Of a DNA stretch of 64,000 nt, positions 35,205 to 49,114 are shown one piece after another. The number at the start of each line of letters is the position of its first letter. Positions within the stretch are counted from its first letter, which is position 1. The stretch spans positions 124,001 through 188,000 of the forward strand of contig JAGQDJ010000007.1 of assembly GCA_022885665.1 (NCBI GenBank). Reading direction: 5' to 3'. The notes under the pieces are model-generated. The model searched no databases and was not told the origin of the DNA. It worked only from the letters and a program-made list of their open reading frames with translations. The DNA comes from Triops longicaudatus. Taxonomy: Eukaryota > Arthropoda > Branchiopoda > Notostraca > Triopsidae. The position numbers and the translations under genes were made by a program.

Positions 35205-38200
35205 TGTACCTTAGGAACCTGAAACGAGTAAGAGGAGTCCAATTTCTTCTTATTTCACGCTTCGATTAACCAGGGGCTTAAGTCCTCAGGCTTAGTCACA
35301 CACGGTTGACGACGAACTTTGAACGAACTACAGGTAACCCCGGGGCCTTATAACCTCTCCAGAGCTCCGCGGGGTTACCAAAAGAAGGGATCGGGGCATG
35401 GGGGCGGAGACGGGTGAGAGTAGCAATTGAGAAGAACACGCCTTTCCTGACTTTAACGCCCGGCGCGTGAGATGACGAGACACTCTTTGACTAATCGACG
35501 CCTTTTGCTGAACTTCCTAAATTATTAACCCGATAAGGCACAAAACTGTTTTCTCTTCATAATGGGTTCTGAATATTTGTTCGCACGTATCCATACATTT
35601 CCTGGCTACCGAGGGAGTTAGACAACAACACACCTTTTGACAAATGTCAACCCTGCATTCTTTTTTCTTTTAATGGATTGAAATTGAGCTTCAATTTTGG
35701 CCTTCATTCCTCATGTTCACAAGATTAGCTCTTAAACATAACACGACAAGGGTCCATAAGTCAGTAATATAGAAAAGACGCCCGATTGCTTTAAAGAAGT
35801 AATTTTTTTACAACTACATTGTTGTGCCAGTCCAGAACTCCAAGATTTGCATAAGAGATTCGATTTCCATGTACACGAAGACGTGCCGAAGACAGAACAT
35901 TGCTACAGTGGAAGAACTAACTCGTCCCGCAGCAAGAGAGGGGTTTGTTAATATCCTTGCGTTTTTCGTCTTCTTGACGAAGGAAAACGAAGCGGACCCC
36001 CTTTTCCTGGTGCCGTAGGGTGTTGATGTCTAATGTTGTTACAACTTTGCTCCCCTATTAAATTAGGCAAATGTCAAAGACCCTTCGTCGTGAAGAAGAC
36101 TTGTTTGTGTGAACCTTGTCAAGATATCTACACGCTAACATACCAAACGTCTGGAAGGTCCAAAATAAGGATCTTCTCTCGTTTGCTGCAATTTTGCATG
36201 GACAGTACGCCATATAAGAGGTACGTAGAGGTGCCGAATATCCGTAGTTCGCGTGCAAGCTCCTTGATTCCGGGCGGTTCCCGTGTGCCCAGCATCCTAG
36301 GACTAAATCAAAGGTGACAGCACATCCGACCTACGGAATAATTTAAAAGGCCGCTTTAGGGAGAGGAACTTTCAACTAGCACAACAAAGCTGAAGGAAAA
36401 CAAAAAGTAGTTTGAATGGGAAAAAATCGAATCGCTCAAAGCTCTGCAGCATTGTAACTCTTCACCTAGCTGCAGCACGAAGAATGATTTCACAATGAAG
36501 CACTATTGGGTCAGGCTCTGCTATATTTCTATACGTTTCGTTTGTCATTAAGAATCTCTTCTTCATGAAACTAAGCATGCAAGTGCCGTAAAACTCTTTG
36601 GTAAAACTTTTTAGAAAGAAAATTATGCTTTTTTATTCAACGGTCGCAAAATTCACTGCGGCACCTTTATAAAAACCTTTGCGGAAACAAAATTCGTGTA
36701 CGAGCTGCCGAATAGCGTACAAATATCACTTTTTAGCTAGAATTTCTTGCCTGAAGATGTAGATTAGTGACGCTGAGAAAGAATAGTAGTTTCAAAAGAT
36801 GGGATGAATGCATAATTAAAAAAAACACAGCAAGCTCTGTTTAAAGTACAGAAACTTTTAGTGTGTAAGTAAGAAAGCGATAAAATTAAGTAACACAATA
36901 ACAGGCTCAAATTTGTCACGAGGGCTAAAATTGCCTTTCCTTATAGAGGCTTGGAATCTACCCTTTGGAAAGCTTTTCAGTTACCCTCCAAATACAAAGA
37001 TATAATAGAGCAAACAAAACTCCATCTATTTAGAACTTATACGTAACTAATAAAGTATTGCAAAGTAACCATAAAAACTTAATTCACACATACATTTCCA
37101 AAATATTATGGTTTACTTGTAGACTCTAGACAGCTTTTTAATTCGCTTGAGTTTATCACTGTTTTTGATTTTTTGTCACGTTTGTGAAGGAAGATTTGCT
37201 TCATTATTCTTTATGAAACTAATGCTGGGATTTTTTTTTTAGAATTCTAAGTTTTTACCTTCCTGAGACTAAATTTTGCCCTACATCAAATTTTGGATAC
37301 GCTTCACATAAAACGTGTGTAAATTTGAGTGAGACCTGAGGACATAACAATGGAGAGTTTAATAAAAATTCCGAATAATATTGGAATTTATATTGGAATT
37401 TGGAATCTACTGAGTATTTCAACAGAAAACAGAGGACTATTATTTCACGAACTAGGAGTCAGATTCCTCTGCACTTCACATGATTTCTATGGCCGGTTAA
37501 ATTTAGGGACATTTATTTTAAAACCAGCGTTTACGTCAGAGTAGCGAGGGAATTTGTCCGATTTTGATTTTTTTTCTGGAAAATGCCGAATACTTTGCAG
37601 ACGGTGGACTGAAAACCTAAAACTTTCTTGAAGCATTTGAGTAAAGAAACTACAGCCGTCTCTCTTTGTGAAAAGTGAAGAGCTTATTGGGGCCACGTTT
37701 GGGTTCCTTACTGTATAGTTTGATTGACACAAACGAAGGCGAACGTTTTTAAAGAGTTCGAGCTAATCTTTTTTTTTCCTCCATATCAGCGTGAGCTTCA
37801 TTGCTTCTATTTAAACTATTTTAGAACTCAGATTGTGTCAGTTGGTCGGGACTGGAGAGAAACTGAAAAGTCGAATAATTGACATAATCAGGTTCACGTG
37901 TTGAGTGCGCCAGGAAAACCTTAGAAAATTCTAATGCGGCATAGTAATGGAAAATAATTTGCTTTTTTAACTCAACTAAGCTTTTCCCGAAACCATTATG
38001 CTAAAATGTCCTGTTGCAATAAATGCTTAAAAATTAGCTTAAAAACGTAGCATAGCGGTAGAAACGTAACTTTTTTTTCTCATGATCGGGTCTGACAAAA
38101 TCTGAGTTCTACTGTAAATGCATCGGGACAAATATTACGGATGACTGTATTAGCAATTTCCTTAAAAAACTTACAATGGAGGAAATTATCACGAGCTTTA

Positions 38201-41200
38201 ACAAATTGAAAAGTGGCACAAGAAAAAAGCGTAAGCTAATATTAGATTAATTTTAGAGTCTTTCTAAGCCTTACGAAGGAATAAAAAGCAAATAAATATT
38301 TGTAAGTCACAGATTCTTATATCAGGCTTTTCACCAAAGAAAAATCTGGGTATGAGAAAACACGAGATTTACACCACAAGAATTATGTTTCGAAATATAA
38401 GGAATGTACGATGCTGAGTGCCACACAATAATTTTCATCCCAGTTATTTTAACATGTGGTGATTGTCGCTATTAGAGTCTTCTTAAATAGATTGGTAGCT
38501 TAAGTGAAGAACTGCAACTTCGTCAATGAAAACTGTTTTTCTTCCTGGTCTCTTTCGAAACTAAATCTTTTGATAGTTCTAATGTACATGGGAGAAAGAA
38601 CGCCTGCAAAACAGTCTATGTAGAGTTCAAAGAAGAAAGCATAACCAGCAGCTAAGTCGAAAGCAATCTGAGAATAAAGGTCGGGAACACTCGAAAGCAA
38701 CGGAGTCTCTCAACTAATATTTTTTACGTGTTCTTTTGAACTGTTTGCTACAGACTACTGAAGCTTACTATAAACAAAATCAGCGCAATTGGAAACCAAA
38801 CTATACCTGGACAGATTCAATGAAATTGAAATCTTAAATCAAACTATAAATAGTTGTTTATAGATCCAGTTAAATTTAAGATATTTTTGAATCGTTAATT
38901 TTTTATCAATTCAGTTCCTTACCACAAAAAATAGCCGAAAACCAATTCAGTTAATGTCGAATTATTCATTCCAAGCCAAACTCAGTCAGCGTCAAATTCA
39001 GTTGTAAATAGTGTAAGCTCACTGCATCACATTTGGTAGCCAAAATACCTGTACATCCAGTGACTGGCTTTTCCTGTTATACTTTTCACGTCTCCTCACG
39101 ACTCACGAAATGGATATACAAATCAGACATATTTCCGAACTATACCGTTCCCCATTTGTCCTTAACTGTTGTACGACCAAAAATTCTCTAAGAACTTACA
39201 AAATAGCTTATGCTTTTTTAATAATTAATCAAGCGTGAACATCTGCTCTTTGCTGCCATTTATTGACAAACTTAATCGAAGAGTACATAACGAAAGTTGA
39301 GAGACATTTCAGAAAGGGAGGGCCATTAACAGTGGTCTATAACATGGCCCTATTATTTGAATTGGAATTGGCTTCAATTACAAAATCATTCACATAAGGA
39401 AATATTTTTAACATTCGTTAAGAAAAATCATAATTAAAAGGTAACTTTAATTTGGACAGCTGCCTTAACAATTTGGCTCTTGTTTTATTCAACCATTTGC
39501 ATTGAATAAACATGTGGCATAAGTCTTGCACAATGTGGTGCGCACGGACAGAAAGGTTCAGAACTTTTTCTAATTCGGTATAGAAAGCTACGCATGGGGA
39601 AGTGTGTGCATCTTAACCTGATTAAAGTAGAGATTACATTTCGGTGTAACACCCAGTTTTAGGAGAGTTGAGGGGTTTGGGGCCCATTTTTTTTTTTCAT
39701 TTCTCCTGAAACAAACGTTTAATTAGGTTGCTTTTGTTGGTAGAATTTGCTGGAAAACTTAAAGAGGACAGGAGTGCGAAAATTCTGTATGTACAGGAGA
39801 CTTTAAAAAAATAAAAAATTCAATAAAAAGAGGGGACTAATTTTCTTGTTCCCTGCAATAAAACTATCCGACCAAATTATTTTATAGTTGTTCGGTCATA
39901 AAATTAATGGATCTCTAAATCAGTACGTAAAGCTCGGTTGCCATTGGTATAGTTAGCGCAGTATCTCTCCACAGAACTACATAATATTTTACAGAAAAGC
40001 CCGAAACTTTAGTTTCGCTATCGGTAATCCCTCTTGATTTTTGCGAATCCAAATTTGCTTTATTTTCCCACGAAAATGTCTTCCTCTGTTCATGGTATAT
40101 TTAAATTTAGTATACGTTATTTAACAAGTCATTAATATTTAAAAAAAATACTTCATTTCAATCTAGGCTAAAGCCTATTACCGGGTTACTCATTCTGTGT
40201 ATGCTTTAATTGTATAGGCAACCAGTTGCACCGTAGCTCTTTTTTGCTCCTTCACTTTTTTCACCCTTTTCTCTGCATTTGAAGAACTTGTAATACCAAT
40301 TAGAATCATTAGAACACTTAGGATAACTTGACAAAAAATGTAATGCCTTCAGAAGCATACGTAAATAACTCAACCATTTGTATAGGTGAACTTTTAATTT
40401 GTTTTATGTTACAAAATATATTTAAATAGACCACTAATAAAGTTATCGGAATGGGAGAAAAAGCATATGAGTTGCATCAACGCCGTACCCAGGATCTGGC
40501 TTGGAATAGCTTTTCGTATTCAACTTAATCGGATATCTTGTTATTCGTCTATATTCACCACTATAAAACAATATTTTTTATCATGGGGCAACATTGTGGG
40601 ACTTGGTGAGCACTACTTGTATCTCCCTTTTTTTACTTTACTAGCGTAGACCGGAGCCTATTGCTGGAATTTTGTATAGAAAAATGAATTTAAAATGTCA
40701 CTGTTTGTTCCAAACTACATTAGATATCTCCTTTTGTTAACTAGAAAGAGATGTAGCCCATTTTTCTACTTGTATGCGTTCATTGTAAGACAGTTTTCAA
40801 AGTTCGCGCTCTTCGGATAGCGCCAATCAAACGGTTTGTAGAGTCACCTTTTCCCTTTGGCGATTAGCCCTAGAGCTGAGAAAAGCATACTATAAAAGAA
40901 GCGAGTTACATTTTTTCCTCTTACTGTCCGATTTTTGATGAGGGGAAAAGCTCAAGTCATAACAATGAAAACTGGCAACGTCAGTCCAGGAAAGTTGTGA
41001 ACTCCTCAACTTGGCATCGTGGGGAACAGGCTGTGAAGGAAGTCGCAGGCGAGGAGGTAGTAAACAGTGTTTCGAGGTAGAAAAGAAGCTTCGCAAATTT
41101 AATTCTGTTTCCCTGCCTGACGCTTGGTAAGTGATAGTTTCTCATTAAGCCTAATCCTACGTTTGCCTTAGTTAAGAAAACGTCGAAAAATGAACTCTTG

Positions 41201-42483
41201 GTGCTTAATAAATGCAAATTATGGCAAATTCGCATTGTATATCTTTCTCCGCCCGTTTTGCAAGATGTTTCGCGAATATCCTTTCCTTAAACTAGGATTT
41301 TCTCTAGTCGTCTCGATTACTGAAACTTCGTATTATATTACGTTACCTTTCGTATCTTTAAGTTCTGGAAGGTCATTGACACATCGACCTATATTTGCAG
41401 CACACCAAGCTTCTTCCGCGTTCTGTGGTTGCGCTTCTTTGGCGTATTCGTGACGCAAGTTGGAGAGTATTGGGTATTACAAACAACGTGGTTACCAACT
41501 TTCCCTAGCTTTGTGTTGCGGAACCGGTTACGGCTTGCTATACGCATGTTGCCAAACGCTACGATTTTGTTTACAAGGGGAAAAAAAGAAACCTGTCTTT
41601 GAAGAAGATAGCCGGTCTAATCAGGTCCAGGACCTGTCGCAACCCCCAAGCCAAGCGTAGTACTATCTTTTCTTTCTCTCCATCCCTAGCCACTAAACGA
41701 AACAGACGTCACTTGACCGTGAACAGGTTGGCATTTCAGTCTGGAGTTCTACTATCCTTGAACTTCATTTTTTATTTTTCGTGATCGTTTATTGGCCACT
41801 AAATTAGTCAGCTGAACGCACAAGCGAAAAATGTATGAGATTACTGCAGTTTATTGTACATTCTATTGTTGTGGTTCACAATGCATACTTTAGTAATCAT
41901 TTTCCTGGTTTTAGAACTGTATTGAATGCAATATATTATTTGTACAATACAATATATTTTTCACGTATATGTTACACTTATTGTCTTGCATCTGTAAATG
42001 ACTTAAAAGTGTTAATTTATTACGTCAATTAATCCTTTGTATTTCGAAAGAATTACGTACTATGATTAGTACTGTGCGGTTTAGGAATGTGTTTTGTTCG
42101 TTAGTGTTTTGTTAGCTTCCATATCTGTTATAAGACCTACCGCGAAAGTAGGAAAAACGTCACTATTTTGTGTTGGCTCCAAAAGTGTAAATAAATTTCT
42201 TAAAAAACTGTATATTTAATGTTGCAGTTTCTGATATAGGTATGAATGATGTATAACTACACAATGTGTGTGTGCTACGATGTGTTTAGATTACGGTTTA
42301 TGACCACGCTCTTAAAATCTTATCTGCGTTTTTAATTCAAGTAGTTTGTAGTTATCAACTCATTCGGTTTGCAAACTTTATTGAACCTAACGTGTACCTT
42401 GGTCTCTTTCTAGTTTTTCTTTCGGATTTTTTTTTCTCTTTCCCTTCTGCTGCGGTACTATCGGAAGAAGAATACGCTGAGCC
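35205..42483. other. Gene-poor region upstream of CPT1
   Basis: About 7.3 kb without a supportable exon. The part near 35205-35360 is the neuropeptide 5' flank; a minus-strand TATA-like GTTATAAGG lies near 35346-35354. Scattered open frames of 60-120 codons (for example 34491-34856, within the neuropeptide intron, and 36033-36317) have no family resemblance or splice context. Around 38780-39010 there are loosely repeated CAATTCAGTT-like words. No RNA gene was recognised. Confidence 0.4.
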
Positions 42484-45400
42484 ATGGCGGAAGCCCATTC
42501 AGCTGTTGCCTTTTCATTCGCCGTGACTCACGAAGGAGTCGATGTGAATTTTGATGTCGAAGTCCTTCGTTTGATTTTCCGCTCTGGCATCCGATCATGG
42601 AAGAAGCGCATGACTCGGTTCCGAGTAAGTTTTTATTTGTTGTTAAGATTCATCAAAACATTCGCAAGGCACAAAACTGTCGCCCTCTTTACGCGTTGAT
42701 TAATATTCTCCTAATTTTCTCTTCACAGAATAGTATCAAAAATGGCATCTTTCCAGGTTCTTTACCTGGACTCTGTATTACCGAAGCGGTTGTGACTGGC
42801 AGCCATTTATCGGGACACGATATTAGCTTTGGTTTAGTGGACAAGTGCCTCGAACACTTGCCAGGGTAAGTTTTCTTACATTCGTATTAGTTGACTTTGT
42901 CAGAAAAGTTAATGAATTCTTCAGTAACATTCCTCCTTTTTGCCGTAGAGGTCGAACGGGATTTTCTAACAGCTTAACGTTCTTTCTTGTAGTTGTATTT
43001 TCTTGTTGATGGGAAAAGTGAATGTCAGCAACAGAAATTCCCCAAAGGAATGAAATACTCAGGAATGTATCCTTATGAAAGTTTTTGGAAATGTAACCTC
43101 TGGGATGGAAAAAGCCAGAAACGTATCAAAACTTGTGTTATGTCAAATGACGTGTTTGAAAGCTGATTGACATGAATTGAGTGATAAAGTGATTCTTTCA
43201 ACGTTTTGTACGACAGGAAAACTTTGGGATGGCGCATTGGGGCGTGTTGCATTGTTGGATTAGGCACATGGACTTCGGTAATCCTCGGAATGCGTTACTC
43301 CTTGAAAGCTTTGTTGAGCTATAAAGGTTGGATGTATGAATATCGCGGGAGGGCTAAAGGCCCGTCATTAAAAACCCGCCTGTGGGCTTTGGGCATCCGA
43401 GTAGCGTCTGGTTTTACGCGACCGCTCCTTTACTCTTATCAAGGCTCATTGCCCGCCTTGCCTGTACCAGCTTTGAAAGATACAATGACGAGGGTAAGTT
43501 AAGCTTCTTCCATTTTCTTGCAGTGTATTACATTGATGTTTCAATTTTTCTCACAGTACCTGCGAAGTGTTCGCCCACTGTTGAGTGATGAAGAATTTAC
43601 CCGCATGGAGAAACTGTCTCAGGAATTCCAGAGTGGTATTGGAAAGAAATTGCAGCGCTATTTGATCCTTAAGCGATTGTAAGATTTGTTTCCGTTTCGG
43701 CTTTGTCGAAAACCTTTCTAGATACTGTTTTCCAATTTACTTCGACTGAACTTATATTTTAACCTTTTTTTTCTTTGAATTTTAATTTCTAGAACTTTCT
43801 ATGCTTTCATTTTTAAGGCTTTATTTTTTGTTTTTATGTATTTTCAGGTTTTTATTCGCATGCCTTTATTTTTCTTTCAATTTTTGTTCCTTTCTTATTG
43901 CAATATTTTGAGAGATTTAGCCTTAGCCATGATCTGAGGATTAGCGTTACGGTTGACATTTTTCCGTGGAATAAAAAAGAGAACGTCAAGACGAGTTCCG
44001 CGGGATTGAGCTCGTTAATTTTCTCAAGCAAAATTATCGGATTAGCGTCTCGGGTGTTCAGCGTACGTGATGTATTAGAAGGTCGAAACGAGTTCTCCTC
44101 CAAAGCTTTTTTGTGCGTGATTATGTTCAAATCGTAAACAAGGTAGAAAAAATGTTTAAGGATTTTTTTTAGCAGCCGATTATATTCTTGTACTTTCTTA
44201 AAAAAGGCACATAAAAAGGCTCGTAGGACGATCAGTATAGTTTTAGGTGTAAGATACGAACTATTCGTTGTTCATGGAATCAGTTGTCAGATAAGGTAAT
44301 ATAGATTTAAGGGTTTAATAAATTTTATCCAAGTTAGTAAGTGTTGGTCGTTTTTCGAACATGCGAAGTAAAATTACGTTGGGCATATTTGATAGATGGG
44401 AAAGATATTCTTATGACACATTGTTCGATTGTCTAGGTGGTCCTCTAATTACGTGTCGGATTGGTGGGAAGAGTATGTGTACTTAAGAGGCCGGTCACCC
44501 ATTATGGTCAACTCCAACTTTTATGGCATTGACGCGATCTTATGTAAGCCCACGCCCATTCAAGCTGCCCGTGCCGCCAACGTTGTCTACGGTGCAATGC
44601 TCTTCCGCAGAGCTATTGATCGCCAAGAAATCGAACCGGTAATGTTTTATGCATAACTCTCAATTGCCTTCTTCACCGTATTGCGTATCGCTCGTTGATT
44701 TTTTCTTTTTTTTTTTTTTTTACATTTACCTAGCTCATAGATTATGCAGCTTTTCTGACAATTTTGTTTTGGTGTATCTTCTTTTCTGTTTCCCTTTTTG
44801 TCCTGTTTCTTTTTTTTCTGTACTTTAAAACCCAACATTTCTTATTAAGTACGTTTTGTACTAAGCCAGTTCGTGAGTATACAGTTTTTTTGTTTTACTT
44901 TTTTCTGTCTATTTTTTGTTACAAAGTGCATTTGTGTTTTGTGTTAGTCATTTGTTGTATTTATGATTGTTAACTATTATTTTTTTCAGCAGTACAAACT
45001 AATGCTAACTAATTTCTTATTGGCTAGATCGTGGTGCAAGGCTTAGTTCCGTTGTGCTCTTGGCAGTATGAGCGCGTCTTCAATACCACTCGCATTCCTG
45101 GCATTGAAACGGACAAGATTGTGCACTTGACCGACTCCACGCACTTGGCCGTGTACTGCAAGGGCAAATATTGGCGTGTTCCTTTGTACAACAAAGGTAC
45201 TCTGTTGACCCCTTGCGAACTGGAAGTGTAAGTCTCACTTTCGTGATGAAAGACGAGCCTTAAAAGTGTTAATTTTGCTCTTGCAGCCAATTCCAACGCA
45301 TTTTGGATGACAAGTCGGAACCAGACGTGGGAGAAGAACGATTGGCAGCTTTAACCGCCGGAGAAAGAGCGTTCTGGGCAGAAACGAGACAAACGCATTT

Positions 45401-48184
45401 TAACAAAGGACTCAACCGCACCAGTTTGACCACCATTGAGACCGCAGTTTTCGTTTTGGTTCTGGACGACGAAGAATTTGATTATGATCCAGTAAAAATT
45501 TCTTCAGCGTGTTCGATTACTGGCAATCTTGTTCAACTTTTTCATTCTCGGATTTTATTTATTAGTATTATTGTATTAACTAGTAGTGTATTATCTACGT
45601 TTCTATTTATTAGTATTATTGATACTGGGAGAAATCGGTAAAAAAATTCCAAGTACGCAGTACGTACAATTTTACACTTTTAAAGCTTTTAGTCTTAATT
45701 TTATCTCTTATTCAGTTCTTTATGGCTTTCGACCATTAGTGACTCTCATATGTTGAAAACCATCTTACGTATTTTTACGCTTTACTAAGCTCGTATTGGA
45801 AAGTTAGGTTAGTTTTGTTATCCATTTAAGTGAGCCCTTGCGTTTTTGGTAAAGTTGCTCATTTTCGATTGACGCTTTGTTTCCTTTACTTTGTTATTTA
45901 CTCCTTTTCTTGTAAATTATAGGCTGACCCATCCAAACTTGACCACTTTGGCCGTTCTTTGTTACACGGTAAAGGTTATGACCGCTGGTTTGACAAGTCT
46001 TTTACCTTAGTTGTGGCTAAAAACGGAAGAGTAAGTTTATTCTAGCATTTTGCCCCTTCATAGGCTTTCAAATAAGTCCTTTTTTTTTTCCTTTTTAGGT
46101 GGGATTCAATGCCGAACACTCATGGTAAGTTTATGGTTCTTAAGCAGAATTGTTATTTGTGACCCTTTACAGCTGACCCGGGACAGGAGTACTTAGACAA
46201 CCCCTCCCACACGCACAGAATGTGGCAGCCTTCATTGTTGGATCCTTAAAAAAAGACCGTTCGTTGCGGCACAGAACGTTTGTCTTAATATTATAGTACT
46301 TTTTAGGGCCGATGCTGCCATCATGTCACATTTTTGGGAAGCAGCGCTAGGCAACGACCTACTTGGCAACGGGTAGCGTTTCCTCCCTTAAACCATATTA
46401 CTTTTTATACTTTCTCATTATTTACTCTCCAAATTTCTGCCGTTCTTTGCACTGCAAATGCATTGATTATTTAGCAGTGGCGGTGTATTTTTTTATTTTT
46501 TTAGGTTGTGGCTTTTTTAACCCTTAGCGTAGGTACATTGGAAGAAGAAACCGTGACGTTCTCTGTTCAATGTGTCTTCAAAATTTCTTTGCTTATTGCT
46601 GTCTTGTTTTCTTTTTTTTTCGTATTTTGACTTGATTCCTTTCGATTACGGTAACAGGGCCGACGCACCAATCATGGGCCATTTATGGGAATTCTGCCTA
46701 GGTGAAGATCTTCTAAGTCTTCGGTATGGCCTCGTAAACACGCCTTCTAGTTCTGTTTTGTAGACTAATTAGGGGATAGTGTAGCCTAACTGTAATTTAG
46801 ACTATGTGTGGTGGTGTTGTAGCTGATATTTTTTAATTTAGAGTTTCGCAATGGGCACTCGCTTTGCTTTGTCTTGTGTAGTTTCTCGTAGTCTTTGGCT
46901 GTCCTCCTCTTTAGTGGTTTTTGGAAAACAATGTGAATTAATTGTGCAACCTTGTTGGTGGACTGTGATCTAGATATCGCGAGGACGGACATTGTCATGG
47001 CAAACCGAAAGCTGAAGTACCTGCACCTGTTCGTCTGCATTGGGATTTGGGACCGGAAACCATTGGACGCATCGAAACGGCTTACCAAGTGGCATATGCT
47101 TTGTTACAAGACGTGGACTTGCATTTGCTAGTCTACACCAACTATGGCAAAGGCTTCATGAAGAAGTGCCGCGTCTCGCCTGATGCTTACATCCAAATGG
47201 CCCTGCAACTTGCATACTATCGGGTAAGTTCATATATTGCTGTATGAAAAACTTCCTTTTTATACGCAATGTATGCATCAGAAGGGGTCTAAGAGTGGAA
47301 TACTGACTAGTTTTTTCCACTTTACAATTTGTAACTTTTAAGGACATACGAATAGATAAAAAATTCCTAATTAGTTCATTCTTTACGTTGTGCTTATTAT
47401 TAATTCTAATGTGATTGTCTATATATTTATGTTATTGTTGTTTTGACAGGATGCTGGACGTTTCCGTTTGACTTACGAAGCGTCAATGACTCGTCTGTTC
47501 CGCGAAGGACGTACGGAAACTGTGCGTCCTTGCACTCTTGAGAGCTGTGCGTTCGTTAAAGCAGTGGAGGACAGCTCGACACCGGTAAAGGCATATGAAT
47601 TTACATTACGAAAATTAGAATGGCTTTGCATTGGGGATGCGAATATTTGGCTAATATAACTTTGTTTGGGGATGTGTAGCGCGAGAAGTGTGTGGAACTT
47701 TTGCGCTCTGCGTGCGCATACCATCAACGCGCGTACCAAGATGCAATGTGTGGCAAAGGCATCGATCGTCATCTGTTTTGTCTCTATGTCGTCTCAAAAT
47801 ACTTGGAAGTGGACTCGCCATTCTTGAAGGAAGTTTTAAGCGAACCGTGGAGGTTATCGACTTCACAAACACCACATGGTCAAACGTCCAAGTTTGATAT
47901 CAATAAACACCCTGATGTGATTTCTGCTGGCGGTGGTTTTGGACCGGTAGCTGATGATGGTTATGGTGTATCGTATATTATCGCTGGAGAAGATACGCTT
48001 TTCTTCCACATTTCATCCAAGAAGTCGTCGGGTGACACGGTAAGCATGTTCTGGTTCGGAAGTTAAGCTTTTACTTTTTTGTTCATTTTGATTCATTATT
48101 GAATTTTCCTTCCAGGATTCCAACCGTTTTGCTCAGCAAATCCAGCGCGCTTTGGCGGATATGCAAGCCTTGTTTGCAAAATGA
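42484..48184 (+). CDS. CPT1: Carnitine O-palmitoyltransferase 1
   Basis: An outer mitochondrial membrane enzyme that makes acylcarnitine from acyl-CoA, the controlled step of fatty-acid import. Exons: 42484-42624, 42729-42865, 43217-43493, 43557-43678, 44437-44638, 45028-45227, 45287-45491, 45923-46030, 46099-46124, then one of 46307-46372 or 46658-46723, then 46974-47223, 47450-47584, 47680-48039, 48116-48184. With either alternative exon this is 2298 nt, 765 aa (family about 770). It starts MAEAHSAVAFSFAVT, as in vertebrate CPT1. Transmembrane segment 2 is near IGACCIVGLGTWTSVILGMR. The catalytic His is residue 471 (NAEHSW). Also seen are YVSDWWEEYVYLRGR, LTYEASMTRLFREGRTETVR, the carnitine-site LSTSQTP and GGGFGPVADDGYGVSY. 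The region expected to be transmembrane segment 1 (about residues 50-80) is poorly hydrophobic. Confidence 0.97.
46307..46372 (+). CDS. CPT1: CPT1 alternative exon A (mutually exclusive)
   Basis: A 66-nt exon in phase with the exon ending 46124. It encodes (W)ADAAIMSHFWEAALGNDLL, immediately after the catalytic EHSW. The acceptor is tttttag and the donor gtagcg, which is weaker than its partner's. Same length and phase as exon B at 46658, so only one can be used without duplicating this part of the active site. Confidence 0.85.
46658..46723 (+). CDS. CPT1: CPT1 alternative exon B (mutually exclusive)
   Basis: A 66-nt duplicate of exon A. It encodes (W)ADAPIMGHLWEFCLGEDLL, closer than exon A to the vertebrate form (WADAPIVAHLWEY). 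The acceptor is taacag and the donor gtatgg. It splices in phase to the exon at 46974 (YREDGHC). Drosophila CPT1 is known to use alternative exons to make enzymes with different kinetics; equivalence here is inferred. Confidence 0.87.
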
Positions 48185-49114
48185 AAACTTTTAAAAAAGT
48201 CGAAGAGCCGGTTTTTACAATGTTTTTGAATCTTAGCAATGCAATAGTGGTAGTCAAAGGAAAAATTATGGAGCGGAGTTGCAGCCCAGAAGATGTTTAC
48301 GCGTACAGGTGTGAGGGACCTGACTTATCAATGCAAAAGTTGTTGGGCAGAAAAGAGGGATAAAAGACAATAACGCAAGTTTCAGGTGTTTGGTTTATTA
48401 ATTAAGAAAACGATCTATCAAAAGATTTTATGAAAGGACGCACTTAGGATAGCAGCAATAGCAACGATAAATGTGTTTTACTTCGTAATTTCTCTACCCT
48501 TTTCCTATTGTTTCTTTATTTTTTCCTTTGTGGTGGATTTACAGTTTATCAGAAATTGTCTACTTGCTGAGAACCCAGAGCAAAGATAAATGGTATAGCG
48601 TTAGGTTTTAACGAAATAGCCTAAAATTCTTTGTAACGGTGCTTATAAACACAAGTCGTTGTTAGAACTTGTGCAGTTGATGAAAAATTTTGTTGGAAAT
48701 GTATTATCATTTTGAGTCCGAAATGTGTCTCTTTCATTAGAATGAGGTTTTCTGCACTCACAGTATTCATTGGTCTGCATTCGTTAAGTTTTCGTCATAC
48801 TCAGTTACCCCAAACATTAGACATGAAAACTGGCACGCTCTGTACATGTGCGTGGCCTACCAGCCCTTCGCGTTGCCATCACTAAGCTATTCCGTATTCT
48901 CTGGGGATGTTTCCTATTCCTGTACAAAAGAGACTCACTTTAACAAAGTCTTTTCTAACGAATTGTTGACTAGTGTGAGAGCGTCAAGACATTCTGATTT
49001 ACATAAAAAGTGCAGAAAGCATTTGATATAATAAGCTTCGAATACACCGAACAGTTTCTCTTTCCTCTAGGTTAACTAGTACGTAATATGACTGCGAAAT
49101 ACTATACACCGTTG

